A DNA stretch of 64,000 nt from Adhaeribacter arboris (GCF_003023845.1 NZ_PYFT01000001.1:62001-126000); one strand, 5' to 3'; shown: positions 1 to 9,718, numbered from the stretch's first letter. Notes: generated from the sequence alone by a model not told the origin. A program made the numbers and translations.

Positions 1-1
1 T

Positions 2-601
2 GTACGGTCTACTTTGGCTAATCATGCCGATGTGGCTTTTGATGCTTCCATTACAAGAGAGGCTTGTCCCTTGAATTTGGCACCTACCTGTAGTACTACC
101 GTAGCTCTAGCGATTGGAGATGCTTTAGCTATGACTCTCATGGAAGTAAAAGGTATAACTTCCGAAAATTTTGCCATAAATCATCCCGCCGGAGGTTTAG
201 GTAAAAGATTATCTTTAAAAGTAAAGGATTTGATGCGTACAGATACCAGAAATTTTGTTGTCGCACCAGAGACTAGTTGGAATGATATTCTAAGTAAAAT
301 TAACGAGGGCAAAATAGGTGCGGTTAACATCGTGGATGGTAATAGCGCATTGCTAGGGATTATAACGGATGGAGATATAAGAAGAATAGTGCAAAATAAA
401 ACTACTGTTGAAATTGCTTCACTTACTGCTATCTCCGTAATGACTAAAAATCCGGTAGTGGTCAAGCCGGAAATGTTGGCTTATGATGCTTTACAATTAA
501 TGGAAAAAAGACCTTCCCAAATATCGGTTTTGCCCGTAATTAATGAAAATAATTATTGTATGGGATTAATTCGGTTACACGATATTGTTGGGAAAATATA
601 A
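2..601 (+). CDS. kdsD: KpsF/GutQ-type D-arabinose-5-phosphate isomerase, 3' part
   Basis: Isomerises ribulose-5-phosphate to arabinose-5-phosphate, the first step to Kdo or related sugars. The reading frame is open from the first bases of the window, so the N-terminal part of the SIS domain is missing. The visible part starts inside the SIS domain, with the family signature REACPLNLAPTCSTT and GDALAMTL, and NHPAGGLGKRL closing it. Two CBS modules follow (roughly visible residues 70-190), each with the GIITDGDIRR-like pattern. The gene leads into a glycosyltransferase series in the same orientation, which fits a role in making a surface-glycan precursor. The start codon is outside the window; the stop is at 599-601. 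Confidence 0.93.
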   Translation, partial: VRSTLANHADVAFDASITREACPLNLAPTCSTTVALAIGDALAMTLMEVKGITSENFAINHPAGGLGKRLSLKVKDLMRTDTRNFVVAPETSWNDILSKINEGKIGAVNIVDGNSALLGIITDGDIRRIVQNKTTVEIASLTAISVMTKNPVVVKPEMLAYDALQLMEKRPSQISVLPVINENNYCMGLIRLHDIVGKI

Positions 602-637
602 TTTTTTACCAATTGAGGTAAATGTAAATATTCATCT

Positions 638-2161
638 ATGCAGAATTTTTTTGAGTGGTTTGCGGAGAATAAAGAACATTATCACAAACCATGGCTTATC
701 TTAGGGAAGGGTCCTTCTTATGCTTACATAAATCAATATAACTTAAAAGACTTTTTCACTGTTTCCTTAAACCATGTTATAAAAAAGATAAAAGTAACTG
801 TGGCGCATGCCATTGATTTTGATGTGGTGGAAAGTTGCGCTCAGGAAATTGATGCTAATGCCCAATATTTAGTACTTCCTTGGCATCCTCATTTTGCTCA
901 TCGTCCTACTGATAAATGTCTTGTTGATATTGTAAAAGAAAACGAGTTTGTTCGCAAACTGGATAAAGAGGGTAGATTACTTTGGTATTATAAATCTACA
1001 AGATCAATCGAGGTTAATGATGTTCCCTATAGTCCTAAACCAAACTTTAAAAACTACCCGGAAGTACCAGTTCTATATTTCAGTGCGGAAGCAGTAGTTA
1101 ATTTATTAGGTTTAGCGGGTGCCAAAAAAATTCGCTCATTAGGGGTTGATGGTGGCACTTCGTATAGCAAAGATTTTAAGGACTTAGCCGAAAAAACCTT
1201 ATTGGCAAATGGTCAATCAAGTTTTGACCTTCAATTTAAATCCATATCAAAAACAATCATGAAATTAGATATAGACTATGCCCCACTTAATATAGAAAGT
1301 CCCATCAGAATCTTCGTTGGTAGTGCCGAACCACAGTTAATACCAGTAAAGGTGCTTGAGTATTCAATAAGAAAACATACTACCATGAGTGTTGAGGTTT
1401 TTCCTTTGTATCAGGCAAATATTCCTATTCCCTTACCGAAAGATCCAAAAAATAAGCCAAGAACCCCCTTTTCTTTTCAACGGTTTTTAATTCCTACACT
1501 AAAAGGTTTTAAAGGAAGGGCTATTTATCTTGATTCGGATATGCAAGTGTTTAGTAATATTGTTGACTTATGGAGTAAACCATTTGAAGGAGGAGATGTA
1601 CTTTCGGCTTATGATATATCTGGATCGACCAGAAAACCCCAATTTGCTGTTATGCTCATGAATTGTGAAAAATTAAACTGGAATATACAATCTATAATTG
1701 CTAAACTGGATAGTGGAGAATTAAACTATGAACAACTGATGTATGAGTTCAAAATAGCTAAAAATATTAAACCCGTTATTGAAGGTGAATGGAATTCGTT
1801 AGAGCATTACGAAGAAGGTAAAACTCATTTACTACATTATACAGATATGACTCGCCAACCATGGATAACCAAAACAAATCCTCTGGGGCATTTATGGGTA
1901 AAAGAGTTGGTTGAATCCATTGACAATAAATTTATTTCATTAGACGAAGTAAAAGATCATATCAAAAAGGGGTACTTACGTCCTTCCCTTTTGTACCAGA
2001 TAAGTAGCCGTAAATATGATGTTACGAAATTACCGCCAAAAGCTAGAGCATTAGATAAGTTTTTTACTCCTCCTCACGAATTAACTCAAAGTACTTCTCG
2101 TAATAAGATTTTTCTAAATAATATAGTTAGCAAATTCGTGACTTCTTATATTAAAGGTTAA
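638..2161 (+). CDS. Two-domain glycosyltransferase, C-terminal GT8-like
   Basis: 507 residues. The N-terminal half (about 1-215) begins with a nucleotide-binding-like segment (LILGKGPSYAYI) and contains LGVDGGTSY. It resembles the DUF115/MAF-like glycan enzymes found in some Bacteroidota glycan loci, but I am not certain of the family. The C-terminal half (about 225-500) looks like a GT8-type glycosyltransferase: it starts with IRIFVGSAEPQ, and the DxD motif is in YLDSDMQVF near residue 300. The gene lies 36 bp after the isomerase gene and 17 bp before a GT2 gene, so probably co-transcribed. The sugar and acceptor cannot be told. Confidence 0.75.
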   Translation: MQNFFEWFAENKEHYHKPWLILGKGPSYAYINQYNLKDFFTVSLNHVIKKIKVTVAHAIDFDVVESCAQEIDANAQYLVLPWHPHFAHRPTDKCLVDIVKENEFVRKLDKEGRLLWYYKSTRSIEVNDVPYSPKPNFKNYPEVPVLYFSAEAVVNLLGLAGAKKIRSLGVDGGTSYSKDFKDLAEKTLLANGQSSFDLQFKSISKTIMKLDIDYAPLNIESPIRIFVGSAEPQLIPVKVLEYSIRKHTTMSVEVFPLYQANIPIPLPKDPKNKPRTPFSFQRFLIPTLKGFKGRAIYLDSDMQVFSNIVDLWSKPFEGGDVLSAYDISGSTRKPQFAVMLMNCEKLNWNIQSIIAKLDSGELNYEQLMYEFKIAKNIKPVIEGEWNSLEHYEEGKTHLLHYTDMTRQPWITKTNPLGHLWVKELVESIDNKFISLDEVKDHIKKGYLRPSLLYQISSRKYDVTKLPPKARALDKFFTPPHELTQSTSRNKIFLNNIVSKFVTSYIKG

Positions 2162-2178
2162 ATATAGTATTCAAGAGA

Positions 2179-3159
2179 ATGGTAGACCTTGTAACAGTTT
2201 GTATTCCTGTCTATAATGGTGAAAAGTATTTAAGAGAGTGCCTGCTTACTGTTCTAAACCAAACTTATAAAGCAATTGAAATTGTTGTTGTAGATGATGG
2301 TTCGACTGATAATTCTGTGAATATCATAAATGAATTTCAAGAAATTGATACAAGAATAAAATTATTTATTAATGAACAAAATTTAGGTTTAGTAAAAAAT
2401 TGGCAAAAATGCATTGAATTGGCTAAAGGGGAATGGATAAAGTTTATATTTCAAGATGACTTTTTAAGCTCTGATTGTATAGAAAAAATGCTTCATGCTT
2501 GTATAATCAATGAAGTACCTATTTGCATTTGTAGTAGAGATTTCATAATAGAAGACTCAGCAAGTGTTTTCTTGAAAGACTTTTTTGTCAGTAATGTTAT
2601 AAAGCTAGAAACATATTATCCTACACCAAGAAAATTAATTCCATCTGATATATGTATAATAGCAAAACATAATTTGTTGGTTAATTTTATTGGTGAGCCA
2701 ATAGTTCTTCTTTTTAAAAAATGCTGCATCGAACAATTTGGAAATTATAATTTGGATTTAGTTCAATTAGTAGATTATGAATTTGCTCTACGTATATGTT
2801 TGAATTCTGAGTCATTTTTTTTGCCTGAACATCTTGTTCATTTTCGTGTCCATTCTAATTCTGCTTCAGATAATCAATTTAGTAATAATCTAAAATTAGT
2901 AAAAAACCAGTTTGTAGAGCCATTGTTAATGTTGCATGAATATAATTTTAATAGATATTTTAGAATATTAAAGCGAAACTATGGTGCTTTAAATTTATTT
3001 AAAAGAATATTCTTTTTCTATTATAATAATAAGTCATCGTATAAACTGCCAAAAGAATTAGAAAATTATTTATTTGAAAGATATAAAGGACTTCAACTTA
3101 TTAAATTTAGTATTCCTGCTTACAAAGTGTTTAATAGATTAAAAAGCAAATTGTTATAA
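2179..3159 (+). CDS. Glycosyltransferase family 2
   Basis: 326 residues with a GT-A fold at the N-terminus. VTVCIPVYNGEKYLRECL begins the nucleotide-binding region, VVDDGSTD is the first Asp cluster and FQDDFLSSD is the DxD-like metal site. The C-terminal third is basic and carries no obvious membrane anchor. It probably transfers one sugar from a nucleotide donor to a glycan intermediate on the cytoplasmic face. Base composition is visibly more AT-rich than that of neighbouring genes downstream of 4110, a pattern shared with the next gene. The 17-bp upstream and 10-bp downstream gaps suggest an operon. Confidence 0.9.
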   Translation: MVDLVTVCIPVYNGEKYLRECLLTVLNQTYKAIEIVVVDDGSTDNSVNIINEFQEIDTRIKLFINEQNLGLVKNWQKCIELAKGEWIKFIFQDDFLSSDCIEKMLHACIINEVPICICSRDFIIEDSASVFLKDFFVSNVIKLETYYPTPRKLIPSDICIIAKHNLLVNFIGEPIVLLFKKCCIEQFGNYNLDLVQLVDYEFALRICLNSESFFLPEHLVHFRVHSNSASDNQFSNNLKLVKNQFVEPLLMLHEYNFNRYFRILKRNYGALNLFKRIFFFYYNNKSSYKLPKELENYLFERYKGLQLIKFSIPAYKVFNRLKSKLL

Positions 3160-3169
3160 AGTAGAAATA

Positions 3170-4102
3170 ATGCAAGTTTCGGTAATCATACCAAATTATA
3201 ATCATGCCACGTTTCTAGATAAACGAATAAATTCAATTTTGAATCAAACTTATCAGAATTTTGAGATTATAATTCTGGATGATTGTTCGACAGATAGTAG
3301 TAGCAAAATAATTGAACAATATAGAGAAAACCCTAAGATTTCTCATATTATTATTAATTCAAAGAATTCCGGTTCTACATACATTCAATGGAAGCGAGGT
3401 ATTGAACTAGCAAGTGGTGATTGGGTTTGGATTGCGGAAAGTGACGATTGGTGTGAACCTACTTTTCTTGAAGAGATGTACTTCTTGGTAGTTAATTTTC
3501 CAAGTACAACTTTAGCTTATTGCCAATCTCTCATAGTGTCTGATGATAAAATATTAAGGTTAACAAGTAATCCAATGCTCTATTCTTTTGTTAATGGAAA
3601 GGAATGGATTGTACAAAATATGTTAGGTAAATGCGATTTAGAAAATGCTAGTATGGCCATCTTCAAAAGAAAAGCATTTTATCAGTTAAGTGAAGAGTTT
3701 ATTATGTTCCGACAATGTGGGGATTGGCTTTTTTGGTGTGAGATTGCTCAACAAGGAAGTGTTGCAGTATCAGGTAAGTATTTAAATTATTTCCGAAAAC
3801 ATTCTTCTAATGTTACTTCTACTGGTTGGACGAGTGGTAGATATTATTTAGAAGGTAGTATAATATTTAAAAAGTTAATTGTAGACCTAAAGTTAACAGA
3901 AGAAGAAGTTAGCTATGGTTTAAAAAAGCTTTTGAACCAGCTATATAAAGATAAATCTATATTTAATCCAAAATTTTATAAAGAATTGCTTAATAGTGTT
4001 ATTAGCATTTATCCATCGATTGCGCAAGGTATGATTAAACAATTTAGCAAACAGCAAAGAAGAGAACTTTTTAAGTATTATATAAAAAAGTTTCTTCCTT
4101 AG
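3170..4102 (+). CDS. Glycosyltransferase family 2
   Basis: 310 residues. The GT-A start motif VSVIIPNYNHATFLDKRI, ILDDCSTDSS and the metal-site block AESDDWCEP are all in the expected order. GDWLFWCEIAQQG matches the usual acceptor-side ED/W region of GT2 enzymes. Low GC, like the gene before it, so the two may have been acquired together. It sits 10 bp after one GT2 gene and 7 bp before the next, consistent with one transcript. Donor and acceptor are unknown. Confidence 0.9.
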   Translation: MQVSVIIPNYNHATFLDKRINSILNQTYQNFEIIILDDCSTDSSSKIIEQYRENPKISHIIINSKNSGSTYIQWKRGIELASGDWVWIAESDDWCEPTFLEEMYFLVVNFPSTTLAYCQSLIVSDDKILRLTSNPMLYSFVNGKEWIVQNMLGKCDLENASMAIFKRKAFYQLSEEFIMFRQCGDWLFWCEIAQQGSVAVSGKYLNYFRKHSSNVTSTGWTSGRYYLEGSIIFKKLIVDLKLTEEEVSYGLKKLLNQLYKDKSIFNPKFYKELLNSVISIYPSIAQGMIKQFSKQQRRELFKYYIKKFLP

Positions 4103-4109
4103 TATCATA

Positions 4110-5078
4110 ATGGAAAGTTATAAAGCTACGATAGTACCGGTTAGTTCTGATAATCGGCCTTTTTGGTCTGTTATGATTCCTACTCATAATTGTTCTAATT
4201 ATTTAAGAAAAACATTAGAGCAGGTGCTCCAGCAAGACCCCGGACCCGATCTGATGCAGATTGAAGTAATTGATGATTTTTCAAGCGATAATCCGGAAAA
4301 GGTGGTGAAAGAAGTGGGCAAGGGAAGAGTAGGTTTTTTTCGCCAACCAAAAAATGTAGGTCATACAAAAAATTTTGAAACCTGTTTGCAACGATCCAGA
4401 GGATTGTGGGTGCATCAATTGCACGGCGACGATTATGTGTTACCCGGATTTTACAATGAACTATATAATGTAATTCAGAATAATCCAACTATTGGGGCAG
4501 CCTTTTGTCAGAATTTTTCCGTTAACGAACAGGATCAGTTTATTGGTTTAAGTAGTCTAATTCAAACGCAAGCGGGTATTATTCCGGATTTCTTACGATC
4601 AATTGCCTATCGTCAACGAATATTTACCCCCAGTATTGTAGTTAAAAGAGCTGTTTACGAAGATTTAGGCGGCTTTGATGAGCGGTTGAAGTGGTGCGAG
4701 GATTGGGAAATGTGGGTGAGAATAAGCAAACATTATAACTTTGGCTACTTGCCCAAAGCTCTAGCTTGCTACCGGGTTCATAATACCTCCAATACTGCCA
4801 AATATGCTAAAAACGCCATTAAAATGCTTGATTTTGTAGAAGGCGTAAGAGTGGTAAACAATTATTTGCCCGAAAATGAAAAAGCAAGCCATTTAAAAGA
4901 GGTATTAAATTACTACGGCGAAACCTGGGTAATGTACGAAATTGAAAGTGCTCTGCGGGCGGGTGATAAGAAAACAGCGTGGTTTAATTGGAAGTTAGCG
5001 AATAAAATTACTTCCGCTATGTCCGTTAAAATAAGGTTGGCTAAATTGGCGTATCGTTTAGCAAAAGCAAAAAGCTAG
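4110..5078 (+). CDS. Glycosyltransferase family 2
   Basis: 322 residues. The GT-A domain starts late, near residue 18 (FWSVMIPTHNCSNYLRKTL), after a short N-terminal tail. VIDDFSSDNPE and QLHGDDYVLPGFY supply the two acidic motifs, and GGFDERLKWCEDWEMWVRI is the typical GT2 acceptor/catalytic region. Codon use is less AT-rich than in the two genes before it. It is followed after 5 bp by another glycan gene. Function beyond sugar transfer cannot be assigned. Confidence 0.92.
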   Translation: MESYKATIVPVSSDNRPFWSVMIPTHNCSNYLRKTLEQVLQQDPGPDLMQIEVIDDFSSDNPEKVVKEVGKGRVGFFRQPKNVGHTKNFETCLQRSRGLWVHQLHGDDYVLPGFYNELYNVIQNNPTIGAAFCQNFSVNEQDQFIGLSSLIQTQAGIIPDFLRSIAYRQRIFTPSIVVKRAVYEDLGGFDERLKWCEDWEMWVRISKHYNFGYLPKALACYRVHNTSNTAKYAKNAIKMLDFVEGVRVVNNYLPENEKASHLKEVLNYYGETWVMYEIESALRAGDKKTAWFNWKLANKITSAMSVKIRLAKLAYRLAKAKS

Positions 5079-5083
5079 TATTA

Positions 5084-6076
5084 ATGATAAGTTTGGCTAC
5101 TCAGTCTTTCGGAAAAGAAAGTGAGTATAAAAGAGCAATATTAACTATTTTAAGTTTTTATGCGCATTTGCCTAATGACTCAGCTACATCACAGGTAGTT
5201 CTTTTTACAGATTATCCCACTTATTTTGAGTTTTATTTGCAGGGAGTGCCGGTTAAATACGTTACGCTTACCACTGAGAAAATTAAGGTAATGCGCGGAA
5301 CAATAGACTTTTTGCACCGGATGAAAATTGCTTTAATCGAAGAAGCTTTTCACTTAGTTCAAAGTAATTTAATATATGTCGACTCTGACACCTTTTTTAT
5401 TGCGGATCCTACTCCACTGTTAGAGAAATTAAGCCCGGTAAATAGCTTTATGCACCTTAAGGAGTATGAATTTGAGAAGTTATGGAATCAACCATTGCCA
5501 TTTGGGCAAGCGTCGCGGGCTTTTATACAATTGATTGAATCTAAACAATTCTTGTTAGCTGGCGGAAGTAAAATTAGTGTTACCCCAAAGCATTATTCCT
5601 GGAATGCGGGTGTCATGTTTTTCCATGCGACGCACGCCCGATTTATCCCGGATGTATACTCCTTAACGGATCAGTTTTATCTATCTACCCAAAGTCACGC
5701 TAGCGAACAGTACGCCTTTTCTGTGGTTCTGCAGGAAAATACAAAGCTGGAACCATGCAATTCGGTGATTTATCATTATTGGTACCGGGTAAAAAAACAA
5801 ATAATTGACTTGTTTTTAGCGGAACAAATCAATATTAGTTTGGGTGAAAAAGCATTAGGTCAAAAACTGGAACAAGTAAGAGCGTGGTGTACGATGCTTC
5901 CCGGCTATTTTGAAGAAAATATTTTAATGGTGAAAGATAACGCCATACAATCATTTAACGAAAGAAAATATTGGCAAGGATATAAGTATGCTCTTAAAGT
6001 TTTTAGCAAAAAACCTTTCGATTTTGAGTTCTTTAAAGATGTTTTTTATCATACTAAAAAATGGCTAAAGCATTAA
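5084..6076 (+). CDS. Probable glycosyltransferase (GT8-like)
   Basis: 330 residues with no clear GT2 motif. LIYVDSDTFFIADPTPLL near residue 100 has the DxD arrangement typical of GT8-like and related nucleotide-sugar enzymes, and WNAGVMFFH near residue 175 matches the 'N-G-hydrophobic' block often seen after it. The start at 5084 is 5 bp after the previous stop. The 3' end overlaps the next gene by 16 bp, a strong sign of translational coupling. Family assignment is from motif resemblance only. Confidence 0.7.
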   Translation: MISLATQSFGKESEYKRAILTILSFYAHLPNDSATSQVVLFTDYPTYFEFYLQGVPVKYVTLTTEKIKVMRGTIDFLHRMKIALIEEAFHLVQSNLIYVDSDTFFIADPTPLLEKLSPVNSFMHLKEYEFEKLWNQPLPFGQASRAFIQLIESKQFLLAGGSKISVTPKHYSWNAGVMFFHATHARFIPDVYSLTDQFYLSTQSHASEQYAFSVVLQENTKLEPCNSVIYHYWYRVKKQIIDLFLAEQINISLGEKALGQKLEQVRAWCTMLPGYFEENILMVKDNAIQSFNERKYWQGYKYALKVFSKKPFDFEFFKDVFYHTKKWLKH

Positions 6077-6969
6077 ATAAGATCAAGGTTGGGTTTTGCG
6101 TAGCCTACGATTGGGAGCTGCTACGTTATTCTATTCCCCCGGTTTATGCAGATGCAGATATTATTTGTTTGTCAATGGATAGTAACCGTAAAAGCTGGTC
6201 CGGTGGATTATACGCCTGGGATGAGGAGCGTTTTAGGAAAATGGTGGCAGAATTGGACCCCTTAGGGAAAATTAAAATATACGAGGATCAGTTTTATATA
6301 CCAACTTTACAACCCATAGAAAACGATACCCGCCAAAGAAACCGAATGGCGGAGTTTTTAGGTAAAGAAGACGGTTGGCACATTCAAATAGATTCTGACG
6401 AATACTTTATCGATTTTGAGAGCTTTGTTTCTTTTTTAAGAAAGTTTAAATCCGATAAAAAAGTAAATATCCGTTGTCCGTTAATCAATTTATATAAATT
6501 TTTACCCAACGGTATTTTATGGATAAAACCTAAAACCTTTAAAGAAATTGAATTTGCTAATATTGCCACCAATTATCCAAATTATGAGAGTGCCCGTATT
6601 AATGGGTATTTTAATGTACAAGCAAATTTTCCAATTTTACATCAATCCTGGGCAAGAAGCGAGCAGGAAATTTGGGGTAAATTAAATAGCTGGGGTCATT
6701 CTAATGAGTTTGAAGTTGCTAAATATTTCAAGCTTTGGCGGGATGCTAATAGCCAGAATTATAAAACTTATAAAAACATTCATTATTTAAGAGCAGAAGC
6801 CTGGCCCGCTTTAGAGATACAAGTAAAGGCAACCACCATTCAGGAAGCCTTGCATCTGAAAACATCTGATTTTCCGTTGCCAATTACAAGTTGGGACTTG
6901 AAAAAATCTAATTCTATTTGGCTGTCTAGGTTTAAAAAAGCCCTTAGCCTAATTACGGCAACAAAGTAA
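6061..6969 (+). CDS. Glycosyltransferase-like protein of the glycan locus
   Basis: 302 residues. It begins inside the end of the previous gene (16-bp overlap). The N-terminus (KVGFCVAYDWELLRYSIPPVY) and the segment WHIQIDSDEYFIDF near residue 110 suggest a GT-A-type enzyme with a DSDE metal motif. RQRNRMAEFLG precedes it, as in some GT2-like families. No membrane segment is visible. I do not recognise a characterised homologue. Position and coupling indicate a role in the same glycan pathway. Confidence 0.65.
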   Translation: MAKALNKIKVGFCVAYDWELLRYSIPPVYADADIICLSMDSNRKSWSGGLYAWDEERFRKMVAELDPLGKIKIYEDQFYIPTLQPIENDTRQRNRMAEFLGKEDGWHIQIDSDEYFIDFESFVSFLRKFKSDKKVNIRCPLINLYKFLPNGILWIKPKTFKEIEFANIATNYPNYESARINGYFNVQANFPILHQSWARSEQEIWGKLNSWGHSNEFEVAKYFKLWRDANSQNYKTYKNIHYLRAEAWPALEIQVKATTIQEALHLKTSDFPLPITSWDLKKSNSIWLSRFKKALSLITATK

Positions 6970-7009
6970 CAGTTTTATCTTACAAGTAAACGACCCAATC
7001 TTAGGACGA

Positions 7010-7948
7010 ATGAAAGTTTCAATTATAATACCTACATATAATGGGGCGCATAAAATACTTAAGGCATTGCATAGCTTGGAAAGGCAAGTTTATAAGCCTG
7101 AGGAAGTAATAGTGGTGGTGGATGGTTCTACCGATGGTACGGCTAGTATTATCCAAAATAACAAAATTCAGTTACCCGGTTTTAAGATAATAGAACAAGC
7201 CAACAGTGGCCGGGCTGCTGTAAGAAACCGGGGCGCAGCAGAATCTACGGGTGATTTACTGGTATTTATGGATGATGATATGATTGTGCCCAAAGAATGG
7301 TTATCAGCTCATGTCGAACATCATAATTCGGTTAAGAATAGTTTGTTGGTGGGAAAGCTTGAGCCACCTGGTATAGAACTAAAAGGAGAATTTATCATTT
7401 TTGAAAATTGGCAGAACAATAAATGGAACAAAAATTTAATTCAAGACAATAGAGAAGTCGCTTTACTGAAGAACCCATATATTTCTGCCAATAATTTTTC
7501 AATTCCTAAAGATTTATTTTTGAAGTTAGGCCAGTTTGATAGTAGACTTAATGATGCGGAAGATTATGATTTAGCAGTTAGAGCATTTCAGGAGAATTAT
7601 CCTATATATATTAGTTCCAAAGCTTACGCCTATCATATTGATCTAGGATTAAAAAATTTTAGAAGTTATATCCGGAGAGTAAGGCAGTATAGAACTGCGC
7701 AAGAAAAGTTGGTGCTTCTTAATCCTGGATTATACATTGATAAAAATAAAAATGAGAGGTATCCAGACAATCCGGTAGGAATTAAATATAATATTTTTAA
7801 AATGTTTGCTCATGAGTATTGGATAGCAGCGGCTGAAAAAGAGTATTTAAAATGGTTACCATTGCCGATAAGATGTAAAATTTACGATATAATTGTAACC
7901 GCTAACGGAAAGTTTTTTCCGGATAAGGTAGATTTATCAAAAAATTAG
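7010..7948 (+). CDS. Glycosyltransferase family 2
   Basis: 312 residues. MKVSIIIPTYNGAHKILKAL, VVVDGSTDGT and the strongly acidic FMDDDMIVPKEW form a textbook GT2 catalytic domain. LNDAEDYDLAVRAF gives the distal ED motif. The protein is soluble, with a basic C-terminus. It starts 40 bp after the previous gene and is followed after 2 bp by an acetyltransferase gene, so the two are probably translated together. Confidence 0.93.
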   Translation: MKVSIIIPTYNGAHKILKALHSLERQVYKPEEVIVVVDGSTDGTASIIQNNKIQLPGFKIIEQANSGRAAVRNRGAAESTGDLLVFMDDDMIVPKEWLSAHVEHHNSVKNSLLVGKLEPPGIELKGEFIIFENWQNNKWNKNLIQDNREVALLKNPYISANNFSIPKDLFLKLGQFDSRLNDAEDYDLAVRAFQENYPIYISSKAYAYHIDLGLKNFRSYIRRVRQYRTAQEKLVLLNPGLYIDKNKNERYPDNPVGIKYNIFKMFAHEYWIAAAEKEYLKWLPLPIRCKIYDIIVTANGKFFPDKVDLSKN

Positions 7949-7950
7949 AA

Positions 7951-8589
7951 ATGCTAATCCTAATTACTAAAAAAATATTTGATTGGTTTAATGCTAAGTG
8001 GATTAACGGTAAAGTTCATGTTACCTCTATTGTCCAACAGTGCGATTTAGGTGAAAACGTGAGAGTCAGCAAACATTCATATTGCTATAATACCAAGGTT
8101 GGCGCTTATTCTTACTTTTCAGGTTATAATTTAATAGTAAATAGCAATATAGGTAAATTTTGTTCTGTGGGCTTGTATGTATCCATTTGTCCGGGTAAGC
8201 ATCCAACTAGTACCTTTGTGTCAACGAGCCCGGTATTTTATTCGCTGAATAAGCCTACTTTTTCTTCCTATCAAGCTTTTAAAGAAGCTGGTAGCGTTGA
8301 AATAGGACATGATGTTTGGATAGGCTCTAATGCTGTAATATTAGACGATATTAAAATTGGTCATGGTGCTATTATTGCGGCCGGATCAATCGTTAGCCGT
8401 GATGTGGAACCTTATACCATTGTGGGTGGAGTTCCCGCTAAGTTTATTAAGAAAAGATTTTCCGATGAAGTCATCACTAAATTATTAAATAGTAAATGGT
8501 GGGACAAAAGCGATGATTGGTTAAAAGAAAATTATGAAAGTATGCAGAACATAGATAAGTTTTTAAAAATTATACAAAATAATAATTAG
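7951..8589 (+). CDS. CatB-like hexapeptide-repeat acyltransferase
   Basis: 212 residues forming a left-handed beta-helix protein. Imperfect hexapeptides run from about residue 30 to 160, interrupted near residue 90 by a loop containing the conserved His of GKHPTSTF. EIGHDVWIGSNAVI and GHGAIIAAGSIVSRDV are typical of xenobiotic/O-acetyltransferases that use acetyl-CoA. Embedded among glycosyltransferases, it most likely O- or N-acetylates a sugar of the surface glycan. The gap to the preceding gene is 2 bp. Confidence 0.88.
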   Translation: MLILITKKIFDWFNAKWINGKVHVTSIVQQCDLGENVRVSKHSYCYNTKVGAYSYFSGYNLIVNSNIGKFCSVGLYVSICPGKHPTSTFVSTSPVFYSLNKPTFSSYQAFKEAGSVEIGHDVWIGSNAVILDDIKIGHGAIIAAGSIVSRDVEPYTIVGGVPAKFIKKRFSDEVITKLLNSKWWDKSDDWLKENYESMQNIDKFLKIIQNNN

Positions 8590-8602
8590 TATTTTATACT
8601 AA

Positions 8603-9586
8603 ATGGACTTATCAATTATTATAGTTAATTTTCGAACCTTTACTATAACTGTTAATTGCATTAAATCCATTATAGCCAATTTGAGGTATTTAAAGTATGA
8701 AATAATACTTGTAGATAATGCGCCAATCGAGGATTTTAGTACTGCCTTTAAAGAAGTATCTCCAAATCTTACTTACATTAAATCTTTAGAAAATATTGGC
8801 TTTGGTAGAGCTAATAATTTAGGAATGACCTATGCTACTGGTAGGTATATTTTACTCATAAATTCTGATACGTTAGTTTTTGATGATAGCCTGCTAAAAT
8901 GTTATCAGGCTATGGAAGCCGATACTACCAAAAAAATTGGTTTGTTGGGTTGTAAGCTTTTAAATGAAGATAAATCTTTTCAGCCTTCCTTCTATCCTTT
9001 TCGTAAAAACACCTTATTTAATCATCTTATTACCAATAATTGGTTGCTTAGCAAAATATTTGGTGTAAACAGATTGTTTCAGGAAACTAATGTAATAATG
9101 GAAGTTGGGGATGTTTCGGGGGCATTTATGTTGTTGCGTAAAATAGTAATTGATAAAGTGGGCGGTTTTGATCCAGATTTTTTTCTTTATTGTGAAGAGT
9201 CAGAATGGTGCCGCGAACGGATTGCTAAATATTTTAAAATTATTTACTTTCCTATGGCTGCTATCATTCATTTGGGTGGTAAAAGTGCCCCTCAAGGACC
9301 AATGAACGTACAGGCTAAGTTGTCGCAAGCTTTGTTATGGTATAAAAAGGGGTGGTTCAATTATATGTTGTATATAGTGGTTACATACCTGAGTATGCTA
9401 GTACATATTAGTTTACTTGTATTTATCAAGAAATCAAGTAAAAATATAATATTGGCGGATATAAAAACTTCTTTAAAAATATTCCCTTACTTATTTACGG
9501 ATGTTATTAAATATAAAAAAACATGGGGAAATAGGAAAAAACCCCTTATATACGAAGGAGCAAAGGCTATTTTTTTTGATCAGTAA
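8603..9586 (+). CDS. Glycosyltransferase family 2, rhamnosyltransferase-like
   Basis: 327 residues. DLSIIIVNFRTF at the start, LVDNAP, NIGFGRANNLGM and LLINSDTLVF are the motif set of the GT2 group often annotated as rhamnosyltransferase or N-acetylglucosaminyl-diphospho-decaprenol L-rhamnosyltransferase. FDPDFFLYCEESEWCRE carries the distal acidic motif. One hydrophobic segment near residues 255-275 (LYIVVTYLSMLVHISLLVF) may anchor the enzyme to the inner membrane. It is the last gene of a tight run; a 132-bp gap follows. Confidence 0.88.
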   Translation: MDLSIIIVNFRTFTITVNCIKSIIANLRYLKYEIILVDNAPIEDFSTAFKEVSPNLTYIKSLENIGFGRANNLGMTYATGRYILLINSDTLVFDDSLLKCYQAMEADTTKKIGLLGCKLLNEDKSFQPSFYPFRKNTLFNHLITNNWLLSKIFGVNRLFQETNVIMEVGDVSGAFMLLRKIVIDKVGGFDPDFFLYCEESEWCRERIAKYFKIIYFPMAAIIHLGGKSAPQGPMNVQAKLSQALLWYKKGWFNYMLYIVVTYLSMLVHISLLVFIKKSSKNIILADIKTSLKIFPYLFTDVIKYKKTWGNRKKPLIYEGAKAIFFDQ

Positions 9587-9718
9587 ATTAAGATCAAAAC
9601 AGTTATTAAGGTTAAGGTTTGACTACTTGTCTGTATTAAAAACTATAATTATTAAGAAAAATAAATGTCTAGGATAAAGAAACTTACAAAAATAAGTTTG
9701 CTCATAAATTAAATTCAA

